A stretch of DNA of 64,000 nucleotides from Streptomyces olivaceus (GTDB lineage: Bacteria > Actinomycetota > Actinomycetes > Streptomycetales > Streptomycetaceae), in contig NZ_JOFH01000032.1 in assembly GCF_000721235.1 (NCBI RefSeq), positions 1-64,000 of the forward strand, in the 5' to 3' direction. Every line of letters starts with the position of its first letter. Position 1 is the first letter of the stretch. Of this stretch, positions 17,614 through 28,481 are shown piece after piece. A program made the position numbers and the translations under genes. The notes beneath the pieces are model-generated. The model made no database searches, was not told the origin of the DNA, and was given only the letters and a program-made list of their open reading frames with translations.

Positions 17614-18894
17614 ATGGCACCGATCGATACCGACGACAGCACGAGTGCCGGAGAGGGCGAGGAGCTGCGGGCCGGCCGGCGCAGGGCCGCGCGGTACGTG
17701 GTCCCGGTCGCGGTGATGGGAGTGGCCGCCGCGACGATCGGTCTCGTCCCCGCACTCGCCGACTCGGGAGACCCCGACCTGCCGAAGATCACGGCGGAGC
17801 AACTCCTGCAGAAGATGGCCGAGTCGGACACCGAGCAGCTGTCCGGCACGGTCCGGATCAACACCGACCTGGGCCTGCCCGACCTCGGCGGCCTGGAGAG
17901 CGGCCTGATGTCCGGGATGTCCGGCGGCCCGGGCGGTGCGGACGGTGGCGACGGCTCGGCCGCCGACCCGTCGGCCAAGCTCACCGAGCTGGTCTCCGGC
18001 AGCCACACGCTGCGCGTCGCGGCCGACGGCCCCGACCGGCAGAAGGTGTCCCTGATCGAGGACACCGCCGAGTACAGCCTGATCCACGACGGCAAGGACG
18101 TCTGGGGCTACGACAGCAAGTCCAACGAGGTCTACCACTCCACCGCCCCGGACGGCGCCGAGCGGTCGGGGAAGTCGGCGAAGGACGTGCCGGCCACGCC
18201 GAAGGACTTCGCCGAGGAGGCGCTGAAGTCGGTCGACGACACCACCTCCGTCACGGTGGGCGGCACCGCGCAGGTGGCCGGACGGGACGCGTACCGGCTG
18301 GTGGTCGAGCCCAAGCAGAAGGGTTCCACGGTCGGTGCGATCACCGTCGCCGTGGACGCCGAGACCGGTACGCCGCTGAAGTTCACGCTGACCCCCGCGA
18401 GTGGGGGCGCCGCCGTGGTGGACGCGGGCTTCACCAAGGTCAGCTTCGCGAAGCCGGACGCGTCGACGTTCGACTTCACCCCGCCCGAGGGCGCGAAGGT
18501 CACCGAGGGCGACGGGGCGAAGGCGCCGGAGCACGGGCGCAAGGGCGAGCACGGCCCCGGCAAGGGCACGCCGTCCGCGCCGGGCAAGGACGGCGCCGAC
18601 GGCGCGGCGGACATGAAGGGCATGAAGGTCATCGGCGAGGGCTGGAACTCGATCGCCACCTTCGACACCGGCGCCCAGGGCCTGCCCACGGGTGCGGCGG
18701 CCGGCGACCTGAGCGGCATGGGCGACCTCGGAGGCTTCCTGGGCTCCCTCGGCGACCAGGTCAAGGGCGACTTCGGCTCCGGCACGGTCTTCAAGACCCG
18801 CCTGGTCAACGCCCTGATCACGGACGACGGCAAGGTCTACGCCGGTGCGGTCACCAAGGACGCCCTGGTGAAGGCGGCCGACGCCGCGAAGTAG
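17614..18894 (+). CDS. LolA-like exported protein (DUF2092/outer-membrane lipoprotein-sorting type)
   Basis: A 426-residue protein with one membrane-anchoring or signal segment (ARYVVPVAVMGVAAATIGLV, residues ~29-48) and an extracytoplasmic LolA-like half-barrel: a LLQKMAESDTEQLSG start, then QKVSLIEDTAEYSLIHDGKDVW. A Gly/Lys/Asp-rich stretch follows (residues ~300-340). ATG 17614 has GGAGG ten bases upstream; the longer frame from 17473 lacks one. In actinobacteria such proteins are thought to handle lipoproteins or lipids at the membrane. It is followed by a hairpin and an ABC transporter, with which it may act. Confidence 0.75.
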   Translation: MAPIDTDDSTSAGEGEELRAGRRRAARYVVPVAVMGVAAATIGLVPALADSGDPDLPKITAEQLLQKMAESDTEQLSGTVRINTDLGLPDLGGLESGLMSGMSGGPGGADGGDGSAADPSAKLTELVSGSHTLRVAADGPDRQKVSLIEDTAEYSLIHDGKDVWGYDSKSNEVYHSTAPDGAERSGKSAKDVPATPKDFAEEALKSVDDTTSVTVGGTAQVAGRDAYRLVVEPKQKGSTVGAITVAVDAETGTPLKFTLTPASGGAAVVDAGFTKVSFAKPDASTFDFTPPEGAKVTEGDGAKAPEHGRKGEHGPGKGTPSAPGKDGADGAADMKGMKVIGEGWNSIATFDTGAQGLPTGAAAGDLSGMGDLGGFLGSLGDQVKGDFGSGTVFKTRLVNALITDDGKVYAGAVTKDALVKAADAAK

Positions 18895-18909
18895 GCAGGA
18901 GGGACGGCC

Positions 18910-18946
18910 GCCCCGCGGGCCGAGGAGTGACCGCGGCCCGCGGGGC
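18910..18946 (+). terminator. strong GC hairpin between the LolA-like gene and the ABC operon
   Basis: A perfect 13-bp stem (18910-18922 with 18934-18946, GCCCCGCGGGCCG arm) with an 11-nt loop lies 15 bases after the stop. It may terminate or attenuate readthrough into the ABC genes. Confidence 0.7.
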
Positions 18947-18971
18947 GCATCGCACGGAGAATGGGGAGCCG

Positions 18972-20090
18972 ATGGCCGAAGCGTCCGCCACGGAGCCGGA
19001 GAGCCGGGACCGGGGGAGCGCCGACCGCGGAAGCACCGACCTGGGAAGCGCGGACCGGGGAAGCGCGGACCGGGAGACCGCCGGCCGGCAGACCGCCGGT
19101 CCGGAGGCCGCGAACCCGGAGGGCGCCGGTCCGGAGACCGCCGGCCGGGAGCGGGCGGACGACGCCGTCATCGCCACCCGCGCGCTCACCAAGCGCTACC
19201 GCGGCGGACAGCTCGCCGTCGACGGTCTGGACCTGACCGTCCCGGCGGGCAGCGTCTTCGGCTTCCTCGGCCCCAACGGCTCCGGCAAGACCACCACCAT
19301 CCGCATGCTGATGGGCCTGATCGAACCCACCTCGGGCAGCGCCCGGGTGCTGGGCCGGCCCATGCCGGGCGCGGCCCGCACCGTACTGCCCGGGGTCGGT
19401 GCCCTCATCGAGGGCCCGGCCCTGTACGGCTTCCTCTCCGGCCGCGACAACCTGCTGCGCTACGACGCCGCCGACCCGGCCGCCGACCCGCGCACCCGAC
19501 GGGCACGGGTGTCGGCGGCACTGGACCGGGTGGGCCTCGTGGCCGCCGCCGGCAAGAAGGCCAGGGCGTACTCGCTCGGCATGAAGCAGCGGCTCGGCCT
19601 CGCCGCGGCACTGCTCCAGCCGCGCCGCCTGCTCGTCCTGGACGAGCCGACCAACGGCCTCGACCCGCAGGGCATGCGCGAGATCCGCGCCCTCGTCCGC
19701 GAACTGGCCTCCGACGGCACCACCGTCTTCCTCTCCTCCCACCTGCTGGACGAGATCGAGCAGGTGTGCACCCACGCCGCCGTGATGGCCCGGGGACGGC
19801 TGATCACCCAGGGCGCGGTCGCCGACCTCTCGGCCGGGGCGCGCGGCAGGCTGGTGGTGACCACGCCGGACCCGGCCGACGCGGCGCGGGTGCTGAAGGA
19901 ACAGGGAGCCGGGGACGTCGTCGCCGTCGAGGACCGGGTGACGGCGGAACCTCCGGACCACGACCTCGCCGAGGTGAACGCCGCCCTTGTCGCGGCCGGT
20001 GTCCGGGTCCGCGGCTTCGGACTGGAACGGGCCTCCCTGGAGGACGCCTTCGTGGCGCTGACGGGAGAGGGATTCGATGTCGCGGGCTGA
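18972..20090 (+). CDS. ABC transporter ATP-binding protein
   Basis: A 372-residue nucleotide-binding subunit of a two-gene exporter. It shows Walker A GPNGSGKTTT, signature YSLGMKQRL, Walker B LLVLDEPTNGLD and the switch SSHLLDEIEQV. The first ~60 residues are an unusual hydrophilic extension of pentapeptide-like repeats (DRGSA, ETAGR) with no counterpart in typical ABC ATPases. ATG 18972 was chosen for the close GGGGAG. The end overlaps the permease start by 14 nt. The substrate is unknown. Confidence 0.9.
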   Translation: MAEASATEPESRDRGSADRGSTDLGSADRGSADRETAGRQTAGPEAANPEGAGPETAGRERADDAVIATRALTKRYRGGQLAVDGLDLTVPAGSVFGFLGPNGSGKTTTIRMLMGLIEPTSGSARVLGRPMPGAARTVLPGVGALIEGPALYGFLSGRDNLLRYDAADPAADPRTRRARVSAALDRVGLVAAAGKKARAYSLGMKQRLGLAAALLQPRRLLVLDEPTNGLDPQGMREIRALVRELASDGTTVFLSSHLLDEIEQVCTHAAVMARGRLITQGAVADLSAGARGRLVVTTPDPADAARVLKEQGAGDVVAVEDRVTAEPPDHDLAEVNAALVAAGVRVRGFGLERASLEDAFVALTGEGFDVAG

Positions 20091-21057
20091 GACACGGGCA
20101 CTGGGCGGACCGGACGGATCGGATCGCCCGGGAGGACCGGACGGCCGGGAAGGACCCGGTCATCGCCCGGGAGGACCGGGGCAACGGCCCGGCGGCGGGC
20201 TCGCGGTGCGCGCGCCGAGCCCGCTGTGGGCCTTCGGACTGCTCCGCAGCGAACTGCTGACCACCTTCCGGCGCTGGCGGACCCTCGCCCTCCTCGGCGT
20301 GCTGGCGGCCGTGCCGGTCCTGGTGGGCATCGCCGTGCGGATCGAGACGAGCGACGGCTCCTCGGTCGGCGGCGCAGGCGGCGGGGGACCGGCCTTCATC
20401 GCGCAGATCAGCAACAACGGCCTGTTCCTGGTCTTCACCGCGCTCGCCGCGACCCTCCCGTTCTTCCTGCCGATGGCCGTCGGCGTCGTCGCGGGCGACG
20501 CGATCGCGGGAGAGGCGAACGCGGGGACGCTCCGCTACCTCCTGGTCGCCCCCGCCGGGCGCACCCGGCTGCTGCTCACCAAGTACACGACGGTGATCGT
20601 CTTCTGCCTCGCGGCCACTCTGGTGGTCGCCGCCTCGGCACTCGTGGTCGGGGCGCTGCTGTTCCCGGTCGGCGACCTGGTCACCATCTCCGGCACCCGG
20701 ATCACCTACGGCGAGGGCCTGGGCCGGGCGCTGCTGATCGCCCTGGTCGTGGCCGCCTCGCTGGTCGGCGTCGCGGCCCTCGGGCTGTTCGTCTCGACGC
20801 TGACGAGCAGCGGGATCGCGGCGATGGCGACCACGGTCGGGCTCCTGATCACCGTCCAGATCCTCGACCAGATCCCGCAGCTGCACGCGCTGCACCCGTA
20901 CTTCTTCTCGCACTACTGGCTGTCCTTCGCCGACCTGATGCGTGAACCGGTCTACTGGGACGAGTTGGTGCGGAACCTCGGCCTGCAGGCCCTCTACGCG
21001 GCGGTCTTCGGTTCGGCGGCCTGGGCGCGGTTCACGACGAAGGACATCACCTCGTAG
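20077..21057 (+). CDS. ABC transporter permease (ABC-2 type)
   Basis: A 326-residue membrane subunit with six hydrophobic segments and the ABC-2 pattern: a large extracytoplasmic loop after helix 1, and GDAIAGEANAGTLRYLLVAP, which matches the conserved cytoplasmic coupling region. A ~45-residue Gly/Pro/Arg-rich N-terminus precedes helix 1. The start overlaps the ATPase gene, with GGGAGAGG as ribosome site. It would form the membrane channel with that ATPase. Its stop overlaps the convergent FMN-reductase gene by 11 nt. Confidence 0.88.
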   Translation: MSRAETRALGGPDGSDRPGGPDGREGPGHRPGGPGQRPGGGLAVRAPSPLWAFGLLRSELLTTFRRWRTLALLGVLAAVPVLVGIAVRIETSDGSSVGGAGGGGPAFIAQISNNGLFLVFTALAATLPFFLPMAVGVVAGDAIAGEANAGTLRYLLVAPAGRTRLLLTKYTTVIVFCLAATLVVAASALVVGALLFPVGDLVTISGTRITYGEGLGRALLIALVVAASLVGVAALGLFVSTLTSSGIAAMATTVGLLITVQILDQIPQLHALHPYFFSHYWLSFADLMREPVYWDELVRNLGLQALYAAVFGSAAWARFTTKDITS

Positions 21058-21649
21058 CCGTGGCGCCCGCCGCCTCGTACGGGAAACGGGCGAACGGCGC
21101 CTCGCGGGCGAAGAACGTCTTGGCGCGCGTCAGCGCGTCCGTGTCCCGCAGGACGTCACCGGGCCTGCTGCCGTTGCCGAGCAGTACGCCGCCGAACCGC
21201 ATGCCCATGTAGGCCGCCGAGTTGTTCAGGGCGCCGATCAGCGGGTCGGCGACCTCCCGCTCCTCGTGGGCGAGCGCGGTGACGCCCCACAGGGTGCGGC
21301 CGGCCAGGGTCGCCCTGAAGTCGAGGCCGGGGGTGCGCAGCCACCCGGACCAGTGGTCGAGGTAGCGCTTGACCGGTGTGGACAGCGTGTACCAGTACAG
21401 CGGCGAGGCGATCACGATGTCCGTGGCGGCGAGGGTGGCGTCGAGCAGCAGACTCGCGTTGCCCTCCGTGGGGCGCGTGTGGTCGGTGTCGTGGCGCAGG
21501 TCCTCGAACTCGGGCAGGGGGTGCCGGGCCAGATCGATCCAGCGCTGCTCGACGTCCGCGGGCACCTGGTCGGCGGCGCGGCGGGCGAGCAGTTCGGTGT
21601 TGCCGTCGGGGCGGGTGCTGCCGGTGAGGAAGAGGAAGCGACGCGTCAT
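21047..21649 (-). CDS. NAD(P)H-dependent FMN reductase / flavodoxin-fold oxidoreductase
   Basis: A 200-residue flavodoxin-like protein. Segments: FLFLTGSTRPDGNTE (FMN phosphate loop), IVIASPLYWYTLSTPVKRYLDHW (isoalloxazine-binding loop), and GRTLWGVTALAHEEREVADP. Family members reduce quinones, azo compounds or flavins. ATG 21649 is close to the predicted transcription start, 39 nt away. A clear promoter overlapping a 12-bp palindrome lies upstream, so expression is probably repressor-controlled. It is monocistronic. Confidence 0.85.
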   Translation of the reverse strand: MTRRFLFLTGSTRPDGNTELLARRAADQVPADVEQRWIDLARHPLPEFEDLRHDTDHTRPTEGNASLLLDATLAATDIVIASPLYWYTLSTPVKRYLDHWSGWLRTPGLDFRATLAGRTLWGVTALAHEEREVADPLIGALNNSAAYMGMRFGGVLLGNGSRPGDVLRDTDALTRAKTFFAREAPFARFPYEAAGATATR

Positions 21650-21694
21650 GAGGGACCCCGGTTCGGTCGGCGATGGACGGTAACCAGCATGTGC

Positions 21695-21722
21695 ATTATA
21701 TGCGTACGCATTTACTTGTCCA
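21695..21722 (-). promoter_or_regulatory. sigma-HrdB-type promoter with palindromic operator
   Basis: On the minus strand TGGACA (21722-21717), a 16-nt spacer and a perfect TATAAT (21700-21695) drive the FMN reductase. The spacer contains the perfect palindrome ATGCGTACGCAT (21700-21711), placed exactly where a repressor would block RNA polymerase. Confidence 0.8.
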
Positions 21723-21879
21723 TGGGGGCGCCACCTGGAACGAGCCTGTGACACCCCGGTGACGTGAGAACCGCGGGCGAGCGGAGACACTCGACAATAG
21801 GTGCACGACAGGCACGACAGGCTCTGGACGGTACGGAGACACGATCCGCCGACGGAAGCCGCCGATGAGTGGGGGAACG

Positions 21880-23340
21880 ATGTCTCGACTCGGCCGCGAC
21901 GAGCAGCGCGATCACGAGGGCGCCGGGTGCTCGGCCGACCGCGCGGCGACGCCGATCGACGTCCGCGTACCGGCCGCCGGAGCCGGTGCGCGCAGCGCCT
22001 CGGTCGACGGTGCGACGGTCGTCGCGGCCCCCGGCGAGGAGATCCAGAACGCCGTGCTGAACCACCTCCACCGCCTCGCCCTCGCCGCCGGGCAGCCCGT
22101 CCTCGCCACGATCCACGACCGGCGCGTCGGCTACTCCGTCCCGCTCAGGGTCGACCCGGACGGTGCGAGCCACCTCGCCGCGGACCCGGTGCCGGCGCCG
22201 GCCGAGGAGGAACCCGCGGTACCCGCGGCCACGCCGGTGCCCGAGGAGACGCCGGTGCCCGAGCGGGCGGCGACCGGGTGGGACAGGCCCACGCACGTCC
22301 TGCGCTCCCTGGAGGCCGTACCGGACGGCGCCCCGGCGTTCCCGTCGCCGGCGGTGCCCGACGAGCGGCGGACACCGGCCGCCGGCTCCGCGCCGACCTT
22401 CGTGCTGCGTGCCCTGCCGGAACCGGCCGGGGGTGTCCGGCCGGGCACGGTGGCCCCGCCGACCGGGGTGTTCGGGCCGCCGCCCCGGATGGGCGACGCG
22501 GCCGCGGTCCCGGTGCCGGAAGGCGCGGTCCCGGCGCCGGAAGAGGCTGCCCCGCGCACCGCATCGCCCGCCGACCCGGAGCCGGCCCACACGCGCGCAC
22601 CCGAACCGCCCCGCGAGCCCGCCCCGGCGCAGCCCCACGAACTCACCGCCCGCCCCGAGCCGTCGTCCTGCCCGACGCCCCTCCCCGAGCCGACGCCGCT
22701 CCCCGATCCGGCCGCCGCCCCCAAGCCCGTCACCGCCTCCAAGCGGCCCTCCGCCCCCGGGCCGTTCCTCGACGCCGACCCCGGCCCCAAGCCCACCCCC
22801 ACGCCCGCCCGCGGCTTCGACGCCGTGGCCGAGGCCGTGCTCGGGGACGCGTTGCTCACGGTGCCCGGCGACGCCACGACCGCGGCGCTGCTCGCGGAGC
22901 CGACGGCCCGGATCAACGAGGCCGTCAGGGAGGGGCGCACCCAGACCGCGGCGCACCTGGCCGAGCAGGTCGTGACGGACGCCTCGCGGACGCTGGGGCC
23001 GGAGCACCCGGAGGTACTCCGGCTCCGCGAACTCACCGCGTACATCGCCTACTTGTCCGGCGACCCGGGCCGCGCCTTCGACCTCTCGCTGGAGCTGGCC
23101 CGGCTGCACCGGCGGGCGGGTGACGCGGAGGCCGCGTACGGCAACGTCCAGAGCGCGGCCACCGCCTGGCGTGCCGTACGCGACCCCGAGCAGGGGCTGG
23201 AGCTGGGGCGCGACCTGGTCGGCCTGTGGGACGAACTCGCCGCCGAGGAGGGCCCGGCGGCCGAGGACGCCGAGGAACTGGAGTCCGTACGCACCCGCAT
23301 GGGCCGTCTCGCCGAGCGCCTCCGCACCCGGGCCGGCTGA
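21880..23340 (+). CDS. hypothetical protein with TPR-like C-terminal domain
   Basis: A 486-residue, probably cytosolic protein. Residues ~30-95 form a small ordered domain (GEEIQNAVLNHLHRLALAAG). A long Pro/Ala/Glu-rich disordered segment follows (~100-310), then helical repeats (ARINEAVREGRTQTAAHLAE through LELGRDLVGLWDEL) that read as tetratricopeptide-type repeats. I do not recognise the family by name. Start ATG 21880 follows GGGGG; ATG 21865 is in frame too. It stands alone, divergent from the FMN reductase. Confidence 0.65.
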   Translation: MSRLGRDEQRDHEGAGCSADRAATPIDVRVPAAGAGARSASVDGATVVAAPGEEIQNAVLNHLHRLALAAGQPVLATIHDRRVGYSVPLRVDPDGASHLAADPVPAPAEEEPAVPAATPVPEETPVPERAATGWDRPTHVLRSLEAVPDGAPAFPSPAVPDERRTPAAGSAPTFVLRALPEPAGGVRPGTVAPPTGVFGPPPRMGDAAAVPVPEGAVPAPEEAAPRTASPADPEPAHTRAPEPPREPAPAQPHELTARPEPSSCPTPLPEPTPLPDPAAAPKPVTASKRPSAPGPFLDADPGPKPTPTPARGFDAVAEAVLGDALLTVPGDATTAALLAEPTARINEAVREGRTQTAAHLAEQVVTDASRTLGPEHPEVLRLRELTAYIAYLSGDPGRAFDLSLELARLHRRAGDAEAAYGNVQSAATAWRAVRDPEQGLELGRDLVGLWDELAAEEGPAAEDAEELESVRTRMGRLAERLRTRAG

Positions 23341-23370
23341 CCGGACCGCGCCCGCGTGGGGCCGCCCGTC

Positions 23371-24390
<1,020 letters not shown>

Positions 24391-24592
24391 CTAGGGAGTC
24401 CTCCGGAAGGGGACTCCACAGTGAATGGGGTGCCTGGATGGTGTGGCAGAGGTTGACCCTGCGTCAAGACCGCTGTCCGGTCACGAGGCCGCACATATCG
24501 GAAGCCATGAAGTCGAGCCCGAGGTGGAGCCAGAGGCCGAGCCCCCCACGTCCCGTCCTGAGGCCAAGCCCTACCCGTCCTGAGGCCAAGCC

Positions 24593-25063
24593 CTAATGGA
24601 CGCAGAACTCGTTCCCCTCGGGGTCCGCCATCATCACCCACTCACCGCCCTGCTCCGTCACCCGGCGCAGCACGCCCGCGCCCAGCGCCTCCAGCCGGGT
24701 CACCTCCGCAGCACGCCCGCCGTCCGCGGAGTGCACGTCGAGGTGGAGCCGGTTCTTGCCGGTCTTGGCCTCCGGCACGCGCTGGAACAGCAGCCGCCGG
24801 CCCAGGCCGGTGCCGCTCTCCTCCTGGTAGGGGTCGTCGGGATGGCGTACGGCGGCGAGGTCGCGCCAGGCGCGGCGGCCGTGGGACTCGACGGTGGCCT
24901 CCACCGGTACCGCACCGGAGCCCAGCAGCTTCTCGATGAGCGCGCTGTTGTCCTCGACCTCGTAGTGGAGGGCGGCGGCCCAGAAGTCCGCCTGCGCGTG
25001 CGGGGCGGCGGCGTCGATGACGATCTTGAAGTGCAGAGGAGCGGGGCCCGGGGTCGGTGTCAT
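24593..25063 (-). CDS. VOC/glyoxalase-like domain protein
   Basis: A 156-residue single-chain protein with two beta-alpha-beta-beta-beta modules (FKIVIDAAAPHAQADFWAAA and RLHLDVHSADGGRAAEVTRL) and the C-terminal MADPEGNEFCVH typical of VOC proteins. Members bind metals or drugs or act as lyases and dioxygenases; no function can be assigned here. ATG 25063 is 8 nt past the stop of rarD, so it is probably in the same transcript. Confidence 0.82.
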   Translation of the reverse strand: MTPTPGPAPLHFKIVIDAAAPHAQADFWAAALHYEVEDNSALIEKLLGSGAVPVEATVESHGRRAWRDLAAVRHPDDPYQEESGTGLGRRLLFQRVPEAKTGKNRLHLDVHSADGGRAAEVTRLEALGAGVLRRVTEQGGEWVMMADPEGNEFCVH

Positions 25064-25071
25064 CCGACCAG

Positions 25072-26130
25072 TTATAGCGTCTGCTGCCGCGCCTGCGTCC
25101 GTGTCTGCGACTGCTGTTCGGCGACCTCGGGAGCCGGGGTCCCCGAGGCCACGATCTCCGAGTCCCGCGCGGCGGTGCTCCCCTTGAGCGGGGCCACGCC
25201 CGCGCCCGTCCGGTCCAGCTGCTCCTTCAGGGCGCGCGCGGTCCGGCGCGCCGTGCGCAGCGCGTCCCAGGTCAGCAGCGTCAGCGCCAGCCAGACCAGC
25301 CCGAAGCCGGCCCAGCGCTCGGGCGGCATCTTCTCGTGGAAGTAGAGGACGCCGAGCAGGAACTGGAAGACCGGTGCCAGGTACTGCAGCAGTCCCAGGG
25401 TGGACAGCGGCACCCGGATCGCGGCGAATCCGAAGCAGACCATGGGGATCGCGGTGACCACGCCGGTCGAGGCGAGCAGCGCCGAGTGCCCGAGGCCCCC
25501 GGTGGTGAAGGTCGACTGGCCCTGGGTGCCCAGCCACAGCAGATAGCCCAGCGCGGGCAGGAACAGCACCGCGGTCTCGGCCGCCAGCGACTCGACTCCG
25601 CCGAGGTTGATCTTCTTCTTCGCCAGGCCGTACGTGGCGAAGGAGAAGGCGAGGCAGAGGGAGATCCACGGCGGCTCGCCATAGCCGACGGCGAGGACGA
25701 GCACGGCCGCGAAGCCGATCCCGACCGCCGCCCACTGCGCGGGCCGCAACCGCTCCTTCAGCAGCAGGACGCCCATCGCGATGGTGACCAGCGGGTTGAT
25801 GAAGTAGCCGAGCGAGGCCTCCACGACGTGGCCGCTGTTCACGGCCCAGATGTAGACGCCCCAGTTGACGGTGATCACCGTGGCGGCCACGGCGATCAGA
25901 GCGAGCCTGCGCGGCTGCCGCAGCAGCTCGACGGCCCAGGCCCAGCGCCGTACGACGAGCAGGGCGGCGGCGACGAAGACGAGGGACCACACCATCCGGT
26001 GGGCGAGCATCTCGCCGGAGCCGGCGGGTTGGAGCAGCGGCCAGTAAAGCGGGACGATGCCCCACATCCCGTATGCCGCGAAGCCGTTCAGCAGGCCTAT
26101 GCGCTGATCACTCCTGGACGACCCGGGCAC
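25072..26130 (-). CDS. rarD: RarD-type EamA/DMT transporter
   Basis: A 352-residue ten-helix drug/metabolite-superfamily permease. The N-terminal RIGLLNGFAAYGMWGIVPLYWP and the mid segments VNWGVYIWAVNSGHVVEASLGYFINP and KKKINLGGVESL are characteristic of RarD proteins; substrates are not established. I chose GTG 26130 with GGGAGG five bases upstream; the ATG at 26211 has none. It is followed by the VOC gene. A large hairpin lies upstream, between it and the reductase gene. Confidence 0.88.
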   Translation of the reverse strand: MPGSSRSDQRIGLLNGFAAYGMWGIVPLYWPLLQPAGSGEMLAHRMVWSLVFVAAALLVVRRWAWAVELLRQPRRLALIAVAATVITVNWGVYIWAVNSGHVVEASLGYFINPLVTIAMGVLLLKERLRPAQWAAVGIGFAAVLVLAVGYGEPPWISLCLAFSFATYGLAKKKINLGGVESLAAETAVLFLPALGYLLWLGTQGQSTFTTGGLGHSALLASTGVVTAIPMVCFGFAAIRVPLSTLGLLQYLAPVFQFLLGVLYFHEKMPPERWAGFGLVWLALTLLTWDALRTARRTARALKEQLDRTGAGVAPLKGSTAARDSEIVASGTPAPEVAEQQSQTRTQARQQTL

Positions 26131-26200
26131 GGGCACCTCCCTCTCCCACTCGGCATGCCGGGACGGTCGCATGCCACGACGAAGGTAACGCCGCAGCCCG

Positions 26201-26242
26201 CCGCCTGTCATGTCCGTATCGGCATACGGTCATGACAGGCGG
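26201..26242 (-). terminator. 19-bp hairpin after the QorB-like gene
   Basis: A near-perfect stem (26201-26219 with 26224-26242, one T-T mismatch) closes a 4-nt CGGC loop. It lies between the stop of the leftward reductase gene and the start of rarD, and probably separates the two units. Confidence 0.8.
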
Positions 26243-26297
26243 GAATGCCGGAGATGTCGGAGAAGGTGGGGGTGCCGGTACCGGCGGACCGTCCGGG

Positions 26298-27152
26298 TCA
26301 GCCCTTGAGCGCGGCGGCGACGGCCTCGGCGAGCGGCGTGGTCGGCCGGCCGGCCAGCCGGGACAGGTCGCCGGTGGAGACCACCAGCTCGCCCTTGGCG
26401 ATGGAGGCGTCCACGCCGGCGAGGATCTCCGCCAACGGCGCGGGGAGCCCGGCACCGGCGAGGATGCCGGTGTAGGCCTCGGTGGAGACCGGCTTGTAGA
26501 CGATCTCCTTGCCGGTCTGCCGGCTCAGCTCGGCGGCGTACTCGGCGAAGCTCCAGGCCTCGTCGCCGCCCAGCTCGTACGCCTTGTTCTCGTGGCCCTC
26601 GCCGGTCAGTACGGCGACGGCGGCGGCCGCGTAGTCGGCGCGGGAGGCGGAGGAGACGCGGCCCTCGCCGGCCGCCTGCACGACGGCGCCGTGCTCCAGG
26701 ACCGGGGCGAGCTGCTCGGTGTAGTTCTCGTGGTACCAGCCGTTGCGCAGCAGCGCGTACGGCACGCCCGAACCCACCAGCACCTCCTCGGTGGCACGGT
26801 GGTCGTCGGCGAGCGCCGCCTTCAGGCTCTCGGGGGCGCTGGTGTAGGCGAGCAGGGCGACACCGGCCTTGCCGGCCGCCTCGATCACGACGGTGTGCTG
26901 CTGGACGCGGCCCTTGTCGAACTCGTTGCCGGAGATCAGCAGCACCCGGTCGCCGGCCGCGAACAGGCCGTCGAAGGTCTCGGGCGCGTTGTAGTCGGCG
27001 ACCGCGAGCCGCGCGCCGAGGGCGGCGAGGTCGGCGGCGCGGTCGCGGTCCCGGACGACGGCGGTGACCTGGTCGGCCGGCACCTTCTCCAGCAGTTGCC
27101 GCACGACAAGGCGGCCGAGGTGTCCGGTGGCTCCGGTGACGACGATGCTCAT
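26298..27152 (-). CDS. QorB-like NAD(P)H:quinone oxidoreductase / NmrA-type SDR
   Basis: A 284-residue Rossmann-fold protein. MSIVVTGATGHLGR gives the nucleotide-binding GxxGxxG, LLAYTSAPES follows strand 4, and VPYALLRNGWYHENYTEQL matches the YtfG/QorB subgroup, which reduces quinones with NADPH. These genes are commonly controlled by HxlR/QorR repressors. No such regulator is adjacent, but a candidate operator (27232-27244) lies upstream. Monocistronic, with a strong hairpin after it. Confidence 0.85.
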   Translation of the reverse strand: MSIVVTGATGHLGRLVVRQLLEKVPADQVTAVVRDRDRAADLAALGARLAVADYNAPETFDGLFAAGDRVLLISGNEFDKGRVQQHTVVIEAAGKAGVALLAYTSAPESLKAALADDHRATEEVLVGSGVPYALLRNGWYHENYTEQLAPVLEHGAVVQAAGEGRVSSASRADYAAAAVAVLTGEGHENKAYELGGDEAWSFAEYAAELSRQTGKEIVYKPVSTEAYTGILAGAGLPAPLAEILAGVDASIAKGELVVSTGDLSRLAGRPTTPLAEAVAAALKG

Positions 27153-27231
27153 GGTTTCAGTACTCCTCGTGGGGGCTCGATGTAACTAACCCTAGGAGTT
27201 GCGCTAACCGAAGGAAAGTGCCCACTTTGAA

Positions 27232-27244
27232 GTAAGGTACTTAC
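27232..27244. promoter_or_regulatory. candidate operator of the QorB-like gene
   Basis: Inverted repeat GTAAG-GTA-CTTAC about 80 bases upstream of the start, in an unusually AT-rich 60-bp stretch with two further GTTA/TAAC half-sites (27182-27187 and 27250-27254). The pattern resembles HxlR-family sites (GTAn..TAC); the regulator is not in the window. Confidence 0.5.
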
Positions 27245-27265
27245 CTCTGAGTTAGCCGGGTAAGC

Positions 27266-27299
27266 CGTGAGGCCCGGACGTCGCCGTCCGGGCCTCACG
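27266..27299 (-). terminator. terminator of korAB
   Basis: A perfect 15-bp stem (27266-27280 with 27285-27299) with a TCGC loop lies 34 bases past the korB stop, before the reductase promoter region. It should stop leftward kor transcription. Confidence 0.85.
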
Positions 27300-27332
27300 T
27301 GAGCGGTCGCGCGCGGTGGACCGCCGCCGGCG

Positions 27333-28473
<1,141 letters not shown>

Positions 28474-28481
<8 letters not shown>

